In this document: positions 24,582 to 35,413 of the stretch, in pieces | Position numbering within the stretch: position 1 is the stretch's first letter | Layout: the number at the start of each line of letters is the position of its first letter | Source of the DNA: Ridgeia piscesae | Lineage: Eukaryota; Annelida; Polychaeta; Sabellida; Siboglinidae | Reading direction: 5' to 3' | Assembly (NCBI GenBank): GCA_025642075.2 | Contig: JAODUO010000438.1 | Location: 145,001 to 209,000, forward strand | Length of the DNA stretch: 64,000 bases | Position numbers and translations under genes: made by a program | The notes under the pieces: model-generated | Databases searched by the model: none | What the model was told of the DNA's origin: nothing | The model's input: the letters and a program-made list of their open reading frames with translations, nothing else

Positions 24582-24587
24582 AATAAA
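24582..24587 (+). promoter_or_regulatory. polyadenylation signal AATAAA of bZIP gene 2
   Basis: AATAAA 75 bases after the stop codon of bZIP gene 2. Another AATAAA lies near 24987, so a longer 3' end is possible. Confidence 0.6.
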
Positions 24588-24619
24588 CACAACTAACGAT
24601 ATACCTGACACGATTTGAC

Positions 24620-26130
24620 GTGTTTTTCAAAGTTTTGTTTTCAATGATAGACAATAGCATCTAAATAAATGTTTGGACTTGTCTGGAATTTACGGCCGAT
24701 GAATGAAGCAGGCTTGCACTATGGATGGTGTTTCTTCGTTGGGTGAAGAAACGTGTAACCATTGGAATAAACAAGGTGTAAATAAAAATTGCGAACTGTA
24801 TTGTGACATTTGAGCTTATGCGTAGTAATAAAAACTAGCTAATTTATTTCGATGGTTTTTATATTTGAATAATTCGGTAGGCTACATCCCCGTTTCTACT
24901 TCCATCTTTGTGTACTGAAAACTTCCTTGACCCTGTATTCCGTGAATTGTTTGTTGATATGGATCTTCTTGATTTTTTCTTTCGTAAATAAAATATTTCG
25001 TTATTTTAATTGCACGATGTCATCGGTTCCTTTCTGAGCAATCATTTCACGTGAGACCGCAACATGGATTGGTCCGCTGTTAGTCGCATCAAGATTCCTT
25101 GCGAAAATGGGGATTGATGAGCGATTCTATTTCGAACAGCTTCTCATAAGAAACATTGTAACTTTTCTGCCTTTTTACATATGTACACACTAGTCGCATG
25201 CTCATCGAAACAATGGCGATTTTGCACAAGGCACCAACACATCAAAGTGAATTTAAGTTTCATAACTTAACCGTGAAAACATAACTGAAAATGTAAAAAA
25301 ATATTTCGTAGGGGAGAGCGGTGCTAGTTGTAACACGGGTAAGTTGTAACAGAGGAAGATCTAATGATTGAGCGAGGTAAGAAGAAAACCAAGGGATTTG
25401 TTCTCCAAAAATGTCACAATCTTTCTCTTCAAAATATACCGTTATCACAAAGCCATTGTATTTCGCAGAATAGTGAAGTAATTAATTGATCTGCGGGTAC
25501 ATTTAACATTGTGAGAATAGGATCGATAGCGTTTATTGTCCGACGTCTCCAGTACTACTGCGACTGTGCTCCACCTGTCGTTCAGGTATGAAACTACCCA
25601 TTGCACTCTCCGTTTTTGCATTTTGGTGGTCCATCAGAAATATCTAAAGCTACGTCTGCAGTAGCCATTTATTTGTCAATGAAAACAACATAATAATCGG
25701 AGTTTAGTTAGATTGAAATGCAATTCATTTCTAGCTCTTATTATATCAGACGAACGCCGTTATAGACACCATTTTCTCGACGGACGTATTTTATAGCGCT
25801 CAGTTGATGTTCGTCACCCAAACTTAACTCTGGTTTGTCTTCTGCCCACGCATAAATCTTTCGCCTTTTACTAAAGATTTCCTTGGACATGAACATTACA
25901 ATGAGACTATAAAAAAAAATCGCGCCTTGACTTTGATCAGGGTAATTATAATACCAACATAAACTACCTCTCTTGTTGCTCATTACCGCGCAGTGGTTAC
26001 ACCTTAAAGTGATATGATGCTCTTCTTTACCCGCACAGCTGACCCACCGGCGTGTTTAGAGGGGGCTTCCCCGCCTAATAGTGGCACTGGTTACACCATC
26101 ATGTCCCCACCAAACTATGGTAGCCAAGTG
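24620..26130. other. intergenic, no gene recognised
   Basis: A minus-strand 80-codon ORF at 25741-25983 has protein-like composition (contains EDKPELSLGDEHQLSAIKYV) but no family is recognised. It may be a transposon relic. The stretch 25320-25355 has a doubled AGTTGTAACA motif. Confidence 0.35.
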
Positions 26131-26152
26131 CTGGTTAGAACGACATGTGTGT

Positions 26153-26643
26153 ATATACATACATACATACATACATACATACATACATACATACATACAT
26201 ACATACATACATACATACATACATACATACATACATGCATACATGCATGCATGCATGCATGCATGCATGCATGCATGCATGCATACATACATACATACAT
26301 ACATACATACATACATACATACATACATACGCACATACATACATACATACATACATACATACATACATACATACATACATACATACATACATACATACAT
26401 ACATACATACATACATACATACATACATACATACATCACATACATACGCACATACATACGCACATACATACGCACATACATACGCACATACATACGCACA
26501 TACATACGCACATACATACGTACATACATACGCACATACATACGACATACATACATACATACATACATACATACATACATACATACATACATACATACAT
26601 ACATACATACATACATACATACATACATACATACATACATACA

Positions 26644-26720
<77 letters not shown>
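26153..26720. repeat. (CATA)n array with ATGC and 12-mer variants, then (AT)n
   Basis: CATA tetramers (26153-26235) pass into a self-complementary GCAT run (about 26236-26283), more CATA, about nine 12-base units of CATACGCACATA type (26436-26540), CATA again, and a 50-base AT run (26671-26720). Tyr/His/Cys ORFs across it are artefacts. Confidence 0.95.
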
Positions 26721-26724
<4 letters not shown>

Positions 26725-27096
26725 GTGTTTAAACCACTTCGTATGTGCCAAATATATACCCCCATCAAATATATGTATACGACAATGGTGAGAGATAAAG
26801 GAACATGCAAAAAAATCGCCGCGAAGTCGGTAAAGCGAACACTGACATCGATTTCACTCTCTAAGTTGTTCGTCGTTGGCGCCTTCGACACACTCATCTT
26901 CTTCGCTGCAAACCTGTGTAGAAATGTAGAAAGTTGTCGCTCTTGGCACGACGAACTGTGAAGGGAGACAACACAAACTCCGTATACGTTTTTAATAAGT
27001 GTTTATCTTACGGGCAGCAGTGCATTATATGCAATTGTGATCGGAAACCTGCTGAAGTTAAGAACTGTCTCAGATTGCAATAACGCAAGACAATGG

Positions 27097-27110
27097 GTTG
27101 CCATGGTGAC
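27097..27110. promoter_or_regulatory. RFX-type X-box GTTGCCATGGTGAC
   Basis: GTTGCC-AT-GGTGAC fits the RFX X-box pattern (GTNRCC, 0-3 bases, RGYRAC) as an imperfect inverted repeat. It lies in the intergenic region 1.5 kb upstream of POLR2I, and no ciliary gene was seen nearby. Function is inferred from the motif only. Confidence 0.35.
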
Positions 27111-27262
27111 AATAACGTTTGTTGACGTTCGTGAACAATACCATATCACGTGGTCTCTATTTGTGATGTTTAATCAAGTTTCTGTTATTTTATCATTAAA
27201 TAAAATTGTTGACGTTTTGCTATTTTTTCAGCTTTGATATGCTTCATTTGCTGCTGCTGGTC

Positions 27263-27484
<222 letters not shown>

Positions 27485-27657
27485 AAATGTAAATAATGAA
27501 ATACCATCTTTAATTAAATTGATGCAGATTTACCCAGGACTCACGAAAGTACACCGTGCCTATGACCCACGAATGTCTTAACTCGCCATTGTGAGCGATT
27601 GTTAGTAGTAGCAGCGTATGTTGATGGAAACCGTGTCGTGTTTTATTAACATGTAGC

Positions 27658-28218
27658 CCAAAAGTATGTTAATTTAATACGCGATATTTTAGTAATAATA
27701 ATATGCCTGGGATGGCGTTGAATTGTGGAACTAACCCACGGAGCTGTTAAATTTAGGCAAAAAACCAACGGTGAAATCGAGATGGTTCCGGATTAGACAA
27801 AAGCTCAAATCATGCCTTGCTAGAGCTGCATTACCGGAACGTTTAGTCTACAAAAAGTGTGCATGGGTATTTTAGTGTGCCATTTCCTATTGATTAAACC
27901 GCCATTGCTTACCAGTCTAATTGTCAATTAAACTTGATTTAATTGTATAAACCGTGTCAAAACAATGTTTTACCCTACGTAAGGCGTTGAATGATAGATT
28001 GTGGAAAAGTATTGACATTTTCAAGTACTAGATTTATAGAGAAATGTGGCTGACAATTTAGTAGGAACTTACGTGTTGTACAAACAGGTTTGTACACATA
28101 GAGTCTATCTATATGATTTGTTGGCCTAAATTGAATAGCTCCGTGGGTTAATTCCACAATTCAATGCTATCCCAAACATATTATTACTCAAATATTGCGT
28201 ATTAACATACTTTTGAGA
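27658..28218. mobile_element. fold-back (MITE-like) element with about 100-bp inverted arms
   Basis: The left arm (27658-27758, starting CCCAAAAGTATGTTAA) and the reverse complement of the right arm (28123-28216) match over nearly their whole length. Examples are TGAATTGTGGAA, TTAACCCACGGAGCT and AATTTAGGC. The 365-base middle has no coding capacity. The size, long terminal inverted repeats and lack of ORF fit a non-autonomous DNA transposon. Target duplications were not resolved. Confidence 0.75.
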
Positions 28219-28452
28219 TAGACTATTAACATACTTTAACATAGTTTTGAGCTAGACTCTAGTCTATAGATCTACGTCAACATATATTATGAATAACTTG
28301 TAGCACTTATAGCTAAAACATATTGATTGATAAACATATTGATTGATTGACATGCCCCGTAGCTAAACTTCAATGAATGATTTCACGGTCCTGTTAAGGG
28401 ACATTCATATTTATATGACAGATTTATATGTTAATGTTCAAGGCTGTCTGTT

Positions 28453-28470
28453 TTTTATCGATCGATAAAA
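28453..28470. promoter_or_regulatory. 18-bp perfect palindrome TTTTATCGATCGATAAAA, candidate POLR2I promoter element
   Basis: A perfect palindrome containing TATCGAT on both strands, about 190 bases upstream of the POLR2I start codon in CpG-rich sequence. It resembles the TATCGATA (DRE) element of insect housekeeping promoters. The role here is inferred from position. Confidence 0.35.
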
Positions 28471-28659
28471 CATTGGAAAATGGTTCATATGTCTCCACCG
28501 AGCCAACGAATGACAGTGGCTCCACACGACGGGTCACGATGTACTACAATTGGCACTAGTACCCTACATATTTACGAGGACATAAACCTGAGTAAAACGC
28601 GCATAATCGCAGGTGTTGTTTCCGAATTTTACCAGCAAACATTTCTTATACCTTCTACA

Positions 28660-28727
28660 ATGGACCTAGACATCGAACAACACGAAGGCGAGCCATCGTT
28701 TATAGGAATTAAGTTCTGCCAAGAGTG
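28660..28727 (+). CDS. POLR2I: POLR2I exon 1 (coding part)
   Basis: ATG at 28660. 22 codons plus two bases of the Cys23 codon, donor GAGTG|GTAAGC. Carries the first zinc ligand, C20. Confidence 0.93.
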
Positions 28728-31700
28728 GTAAGCTGGAACGGATGTTTTAAATATAAGATAAAAGGAATCGAGTTAAATGCGTAATTGTGGGCGATAAATA
28801 AGGTTGTTTGATCGAAATGGTTTGCTGTTTAAACTCAGAAGGGTCACAAACAACGGGAGTAGTTCCAGATTGTCCCGAATGATTTACTCCTCTTAATTAT
28901 AAATTACGTTGTCTTATATTTAGTTTCTGGTAATCTTCCAGTTCACTGGCCTAAATTATTACGGCCTTTGGCTTTGCAAAACGGTTTTTACGAACTTTTA
29001 TAATTTATGCGTATGTATTCGGAATGTCATTCTGAATAATTTCCGTTACAAAGAAGTAAAATATATATTTTGTTATTGTGTTTTAGTAGTTTAGATCAAT
29101 TTAATATCATCGAGTGGAAGTAAACAAGCCGATGTCACAGGTCGTGAGCAGTTACTGAGTTAGCGAACCCCAGCCACATCACGACGGCAAAGGCGATGTC
29201 TTGCAATTGAATTATTTTAATCCTTCGTGATCTATGCCTATGGTGGGAAAATTCCTATAATTAGGGGGTTTTGTCCGAGGCGGTTTCATCCCGGAATCGT
29301 TGACAACATGGTACATGACAACTGACACACAGAAAGAGTTGCTGCAACATAACATATATTATAAAAATAATCAGTTCATTTTTAAATGGAAGCCTTCTCC
29401 AGTGTATGGTGTCAAACTTGGTTCTCCACAATGTCCACATTTGGGAACTGTGTATCTCTCTGTGTAGTGTGTAAACTGTGTATGACCTAGATATCTATCA
29501 CATTAATGTCGATGAGCTGTTTCATTTCCAGATATAATAGAACCATGTCTAATGACTAGCACCCTAGCAGTGATCAACATTGAAGAGAGTGCATACTGTT
29601 GAAGAGTGCTAGGAAAAGTAAAACCTGTTTGTAGAAACTATTAGGGTCCTGAATTAAGCTGAATGTGCACAGATGTCAGAGGCAATGACTTGTTTATAAA
29701 CAACTTTATTTAAGTGGCTTTGTTATTTTGAATTGCTATGTTACATAACAATATATTAATATTAATAAGAAATAACAGTATTTGTCTTTGCCATATCTCT
29801 AGCAATAAAACTATTCAGAGGCACATTACACTTTACATGAATATAGAGATTACCTTAACGTTAAAAATAGAGATATTATAGTAAAATAAATTGATCAGTA
29901 TAAATGGTTCAATATTAATAAATATTTAATAATAATTGTGGTTTTCATTTCTAGTAATAACATGCTTTATCCCAAAGAAGACAAAGAACACCGGATTCTA
30001 CTATATGCAGTAAGTGCATTATACTTGTACAACTTATGAATAACTTGTTTTTTAACTGCTTTATACTTGTACAAATTACCAATAACTTGTTTTTAAGTAC
30101 TTTATACTTGTACAACTTACCAATAACTTGTTTATTATTGGACATTGTGAAATTTATCATGATAATGGCCAGTCAATATAATAATACTTACATGTCTCTG
30201 TATGTCACTGGTCAGTGGTCAGTAATAGTGTCATTGTGTGAGGATGATTTCAGACACTCAGCCTTTCTCTTTTACAGTGTCGGAATTGTGACTACAAACA
30301 GGAAGCTGACAACGCATGCATCTATGTCAACAAGATTGCCCATGAGGTTGAGTAAGTCCCCTTTGTATATAGCGTCAGTTTGGTCCAATAGATGAACGTC
30401 ACTCAGGAATTACGTCACCAAGTAGGAATGGTCTCAGCTGATACAGAATTGGATATGGCAGTCTTTTTCAAAGAACTTCTGCATTGAGAAACACATGTTT
30501 TCTGCAGCCCAGTTCAGAAATTAGTGTGCATTCAATAACAAAACTCTATGTCCGTGAACATGTGTGGATGCTGTAGCAGTTCTGATTTCTATTTATAACT
30601 ACCTGGTATTCTATAATTCCTTGGTTCCACACTTTGATTTCAACTAAGTTATTTATCAACAATATGACTACTTTTACAATTTGTTTATTATAACCACCCC
30701 AGAAGATGTAAGCAGATAAACCTTAATTTTAATGTAGATTGTAATTTTTATTCTAGGCTTTTTTCCTATTGTGACCAAAGCATGATTGTATGTGGACTAC
30801 TGCAAAAAGACTAAACGAGCTAACTGTGTTATGTCAGTACAATTATGTTTATCTAGGGATACACCATGTACCTTGTATTAAGATGTGTGCACAATTTATA
30901 AATGATCTGTTTGTTTGTATTTAATGCATTCATTTATAATTTCATATCAAATACATATTTGAACCCAACCCTGATGGTGACATCATCAGTTTGTTTAAGT
31001 GCACTCACACATATGAATGTTATTGTTGTGTCTGTTTAGTGCAGTCACACAGGTAATTGCATTTGTTTAGTGCACATACACACATAGTATTGGTAATGTG
31101 ATTTGTGTGCTTGTTTAGTGCACTCACACAGATCATTAGTACTGTGATCACTGTTTGTTTTAAGCGCACTGGTACAGACCATTGAATGTGTGATCACTGT
31201 GTTTGCTTAGTGAACTCACAGATCATTGATGGTGTGATTTGTGTGCTTGTTTAGTGCACTCACACAGATCATTAGTACTGTGATCACTGTTTGTCTTAAG
31301 TGCACTGGTACAGACCATTGAATGTGTGATCACTGTGTTTGCTTAGTGAACTCACAGATCATTGATGGTGTGATTTGTGTGTTTATTTACTGCACTCATT
31401 GGTAGTTTTTGGTACTTCAGTTGTTATGCTTGTTTAGTGCACTCCAAGATAATTTGTGATCGTTGTGTTTGTTTAGTACTCTCCAAGATAATTTGTGATT
31501 GTTTAGTGCACTCCAAGATAATTTGTGTTTGTTTAGTGCACTCAGAGATGATTTGTGATTATTTAGTGCACTCCGAGATAATTTGTGATCGTTGTGTTTG
31601 TTTAGTGCACTCCGAGATAATTTGTGATTATTGTGTTTATTTAGTGCACTCAGAGATAATTTGTGATCGTTGTGTTTGTTTAGTGCACTCCAAGATAATT

Positions 31701-33214
31701 GGTGATTGTCGTGTTTGTTTAGTGCACTCAGAGATAATTTGTGATTATTGTGTTTATTTAGTGCACTCTGAGATAATTTGTGATCGTTGTGTTTGTTTAG
31801 TGCACTCCGAGATAATTTGTGATTGTCGTGTTTGTTTAGTGCACTCCGAGATAATTTGTGATTATTGTGTTTGTTTAGTGCACTCCGAGATAATTTGTGA
31901 TTACTGTTTGTTTAGTGCACTCAAAGATAATTTGTGTTTGTTTAGTGCACTCCGAGATAATTTGTGATCGTTGTGTTTGTTTAGTGCACTCAAAGATAAT
32001 TTGTGATCCTTGTGTTTGTTTAGTGCACTCACACAGATCATTGGTGACGTGATTGCTGACCCGTCACTGCCCCGTACAGAGGACCACCCGTGTCCCAAGT
32101 GTGGTCACAGAGAGGCCGTCTTCTTCCAGTCCCAGTCACGCAGACAGGAAGTAAGTGCCAAGTGACACCCTACAGCTCACACATTGTGTTCTCCATAATG
32201 CCTGTGTTACACATTCTCTGTACGTTTTATTTACCCCTGCCCCCACTTGTCATATCATACGTGCAAATATAAATAATTTTTTTTATTGTATAGTGAATAA
32301 AGAGCGAATGCTTGAAGACAGGCACAAATCAGAGTGTAATCCTGAGGCCAGTCAGTGGGTTAGTATTAGCATCTGCTGCTGTGTTGAAACTCAGGAAAAC
32401 TTGTTCCTACCATATTGCCTCTTTCAAAATAGAAACGATAAGTCATTTGTCTCATCTGTCTGGCGTCTATGCCAGAGAAAGCAAATAATCACATAAAAGG
32501 AAATTGAAGACTCGTAGACTGACTGGGCGAGGGTCTCATTCACTAAAATGCCAGAATAATTAGCTAAATGAGTGTGGTAATTTACGGAAAATGATATGCA
32601 GATAATTTATATTAACCATAACCTGGTCATTCCAGCTACTTATTTCCAGTGTTTACAATTATAAATTAACTGAAGCCTTTGCAAGTTGCACATCAGTAAA
32701 AGGGCACGCTAATCTTGTTTGTTGCCATATGTGCTATTCTGGTATTTTCATTGACGATTCAGTCCCCAACAATTCAAATGAGCTATGTAGTCTTGCCTGT
32801 GTGCAAAACCGCCACTCTGTGCAACTTTTATAGGTCTCCACGCAAATTCATCTAGTAGGTGGGAACTGTTATGTAGATGTTATCAATTTCAAATTTTGAC
32901 TTTGAATAGTTATAGACAGTAAGGTGGGGGGACCTGTTGTATGTGGTCTCGAGAAGTATAACTCAAGAAAACGAGTATCACTTGGATGCCCTGTACAGGT
33001 GTGTCTTGAGCACATAATGGAAAAGCACAGAGTAACAATGAATGTAAAACAATGTGAAATGAAAGTAACTGTAGTTTTGAGTGGTCAGCTGGTGTACCTG
33101 ATGAGTCACCGCTCCTACACGTTGTGCAGTGATTGTTGTCTTGTTGTACAGGAAGGGATGCAGTTGTACTACGTGTGTACACAACCCAGTTGTACACATC
33201 GCTGGACTGAATGA
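28660..33214 (+). CDS. POLR2I: RNA polymerase II subunit RPB9 (5 exons, complete)
   Basis: A small zinc-ribbon subunit of RNA polymerase II in the nucleus. It sits at the jaw/lobe and aids start-site choice, elongation and transcript cleavage with TFIIS. Exons 28660-28727, 29955-30009, 30278-30351, 32024-32150 and 33152-33214 give 128 aa (human 125). The N-terminal zinc ribbon uses C20, C23, C42 and C45 ([21 protein letters not shown]). The C-terminal ribbon uses C89, C92, C117 and C122 ([31 protein letters not shown]). The family signature [12 protein letters not shown] is intact. The start [20 protein letters not shown] is chosen by family length. The frame is open further upstream but not conserved in type. 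It is convergent with the RRBP1-like gene. A donor lies one base after the stop, so a 3' UTR intron is possible. Confidence 0.97.
29955..30009 (+). CDS. POLR2I: POLR2I exon 2
   Basis: Acceptor TTCATTTCTAG, donor ATGCA|GTAAGT. Completes C23 and encodes [18 protein letters not shown]. Confidence 0.96.
30010..30136. repeat. three-unit 43-bp array abutting the POLR2I exon 2 donor
   Basis: About three units of the form TGCTTTATACTTGTACAA plus ACCAATAACTTGTTTTTAA. The first unit begins within the donor itself (GTAAGTGCATTATACTTG). The third starts TTAAGTACTTTATACTTG, a decayed copy of the donor. Confidence 0.75.
30278..30351 (+). CDS. POLR2I: POLR2I exon 3
   Basis: Acceptor CTCTTTTACAG, donor GTTGA|GTAAGT. 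Encodes [20 protein letters not shown] plus AHEV and two bases of Asp66. Completes the first zinc ribbon. Confidence 0.96.
30990..32023. repeat. POLR2I intron 3 minisatellite copying the exon 4 acceptor and first codons
   Basis: About 26 units of 30-46 bases. Each has TTTGTTTAG (or ATTTAG, GCTTAG) followed by TGCACTC and then CACAGATCATT- or CGAGATAATT-type sequence and TGTGAT. The real exon 4 begins TTTGTTTAG|TGCACTCACACAGATC, so the units are copies of the splice site with the first 30 or so exon bases. Distal units (31105-31360) stay closer to the exon, while proximal ones form a more uniform 39-base family. Confidence 0.9.
32024..32150 (+). CDS. POLR2I: POLR2I exon 4
   Basis: Acceptor GTGTTTGTTTAG, donor CAGGAA|GTAAGT. 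Completes Asp66 and encodes 42 residues, from [20 protein letters not shown] to QSQSRRQE, including C89 and C92. The acceptor is the last of a long row of near-identical acceptor copies. Confidence 0.96.
33152..33214 (+). CDS. POLR2I: POLR2I exon 5 (coding part)
   Basis: Acceptor CTTGTTGTACAG. Encodes [20 protein letters not shown] and TGA at 33212-33214, with zinc ligands C117 and C122. The stop is followed by G|GTGAGC, a good donor. Confidence 0.96.
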   Translation, partial: EGMQLYYVCTQPSCTHRWTE

Positions 33215-34977
33215 GGTGAGCTGCACATTGTGTGATACTTACACCTGTTACAGCAGTTCACTTATTCACATTTTAGAATAATATTTACATAAACATCTAA
33301 TCAATTTAATATAACTACCAATGTTTGTTTATGAAAATGTGTCGTTTGGTTCTGATAAATCCATTCGGACAAGCTGCTACTATTATGACAAGATGACATA
33401 AGAGGTTGGGTCTGCAAGTGGTCAGATATAACGTGTGTAACCCATGAATAGAAGAAATACAGACTAAAAACTTGTGTACTATTGGTACAACATACACTGT
33501 AATTAAGTTTACAAGCTATCATGTTTGCATAACTAAGCCATTTTTGCATAAAACTAAACTATTAATATGTAAGTATGGTGGTTATTAGGACAGGTTTACT
33601 ACTTCAGCTGATCAACCTTATTGAAATAAAAACACAGACATGTCTAAAGCATCATTAGCAAGTTTACTGAAACATCCGTACACATCTCAACAACTTATTA
33701 CCATTCTACAGCGCAACAGCCAACAGTTTGGTTCCTATCTGTATCCTTTATGCAAGCACATTCCTCTAATCAGTGCATTGTACATATTGTAAAATATAGT
33801 GTATTAAAGCTGCATGCATGTGGTGCAATTATAACTGTACAGGAATTCATTCGCACCAACAGAAACTTCCCATACCTAGCCCATTGACGCAACATGCTTG
33901 TGTGCGAGACGTTAATTAATTTCTTAAATAATTAATTTTCAAGTTCTCTGGCCATTCAGCCTCCCATTAAATACAGCGCAGTTGTTTTCCAAACTCTCAC
34001 ATGCTACAACCCCTGATGCGTTCTACACATCCATTTTCTTTCAAATGTTAATAGTTGATTTGTTTAAGCACCTGGCTGTAAGCTTGGTCTGTCTACATTC
34101 ACCACATTTAGGCCGCCACCAACAGTACACAGTCACCACAGTGATTGTCACCACACAAACACGGAAATATCAGCAAACAAATTCATCAGCAAGTGGCAAG
34201 CTAGACAAGGCAGATTATATTGTTGAAGTGTACAACGTCACACAACATTTCTACTCTTAATTGTGTGACAGACGTTTAGTCAAAGTCAGTTTGTTGTACT
34301 GGAATATATGCTGCTTCGAAATGCCTTCACAGCTGTTCTTCTAGACCCTATTATCCGCTTTTGTCCTCGCTTAGAAGTAAGCCATACTTCTGTTACTGTA
34401 TGCGAAAGATTCAGCGTCGTTTGTTCACTGTGGACGACGCTTATATATGAAAAACAGTGCGTGACAAAACAGTGCACATGTAAAGTAATCCTGTTTCGAT
34501 CAACATGTGCAGTTGAAAATGTTATATAACATATTCAAAGTTCTCTTTACATTTGTATTGCCACCAATAAAATGGACTGATCTGTCTTGTTTCTGTTTTA
34601 GATATGAGCAGAGTCAACTGGCATTACTTTGATGAAGTGGTTCGTATGTCGACAGTCTACAATGGACAGTGTGTGGCACTGAGAGTCTCTATCTATGGTG
34701 CTACTGTTTGTTCACTTTTCTGACAAGACAGTCAGTCAAGGCATGATTTCACAGAAAACTTCTGGCTGATTAGAGGTGTGTGTGTGTACACGTAGTTGAA
34801 TAACTCCAATATATGCTTATACCCAGGTATATACAGCATGATACATCATAGGTATTGAACAACATATCCATCAAATGAATAATCAACAGAACATTTGTAA
34901 CACAGTAATAACAGCGTGTGAGATCATCAAGTATTACCTCACACGGTTTACGAGTCACATTTCAGATATACGTGACA
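33215..34977. other. 3' region between convergent POLR2I and RRBP1-like genes
   Basis: AATAAA at 33625-33630 is a candidate POLR2I poly(A) signal for an unspliced 3' end. An excellent acceptor (TTTCTGTTTTAG, exon start 34602) could instead be joined to the donor at 33216, with AATAAA at 35185-35190 as the later signal. That longer form would overlap the minus-strand gene's 3' UTR. No other gene is seen. Confidence 0.4.
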
Positions 34978-34983
34978 TTTATT
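34978..34983 (-). promoter_or_regulatory. candidate poly(A) signal of the RRBP1-like gene
   Basis: AATAAA on the minus strand, about 390 bases after the proposed stop codon at 35372-35374. Confidence 0.4.
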
Positions 34984-35371
34984 GAATGTTATAAGGCAGC
35001 TTTCTGGGCCATTACAAAACACCCAGTACAGATGTCAAGTACTGAAACACATAGTATTCATCACACGAGTGACACATGTTGAATCTGCCCGGATCAACTG
35101 CACAGTGAAAACATTCCTGTCTACCAAGCCACCCAACACGTCATTGCAACATTTCCCTTGGTCAACTTGTGTACAGATGCAGTGAATAAACATCGTCTTA
35201 ATTATCAATTTTTCTAATATCTGTGTCGACTTTTGTGTATGTTCGGTAAACTAATTTTCCCACAGCCAGGCCAGTGAAGGTGTCCAAGATGTGTGAGGAA
35301 TGACCATCTTGTCTTGTGTGTGTGTGAGCATGGTGGGGGTGGTGATGACAGTTGTGGTGACAGTTGTGAGA

Positions 35372-35413
35372 TCAGACGGCTGTTCCCATGTCATCAGTGA
35401 CTGCTGAGGCATC
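35372..35413 (-). CDS. RRBP1: RRBP1-like terminal coding exon
   Basis: Acceptor GGTGTGTTGCAG. In phase 0 it reads DASAVTDDMGTAV and TGA (35372-35374). The alternative frame would add 53 unrelated residues. The acidic, short tail is RRBP1-like. The exon lies 4.5 kb from the previous one, so intermediate exons cannot be excluded. Confidence 0.55.
   Translation of the reverse strand, partial: DASAVTDDMGTAV

Noticed and set aside
26014..26961. 315-codon Tyr/His/Ile ORF
   Set aside because: Translation of the CATA array.
31377..31967. 196-codon plus-strand ORF
   Set aside because: Translation of the acceptor-copy array in POLR2I intron 3. It has a short repeating peptide and no family.
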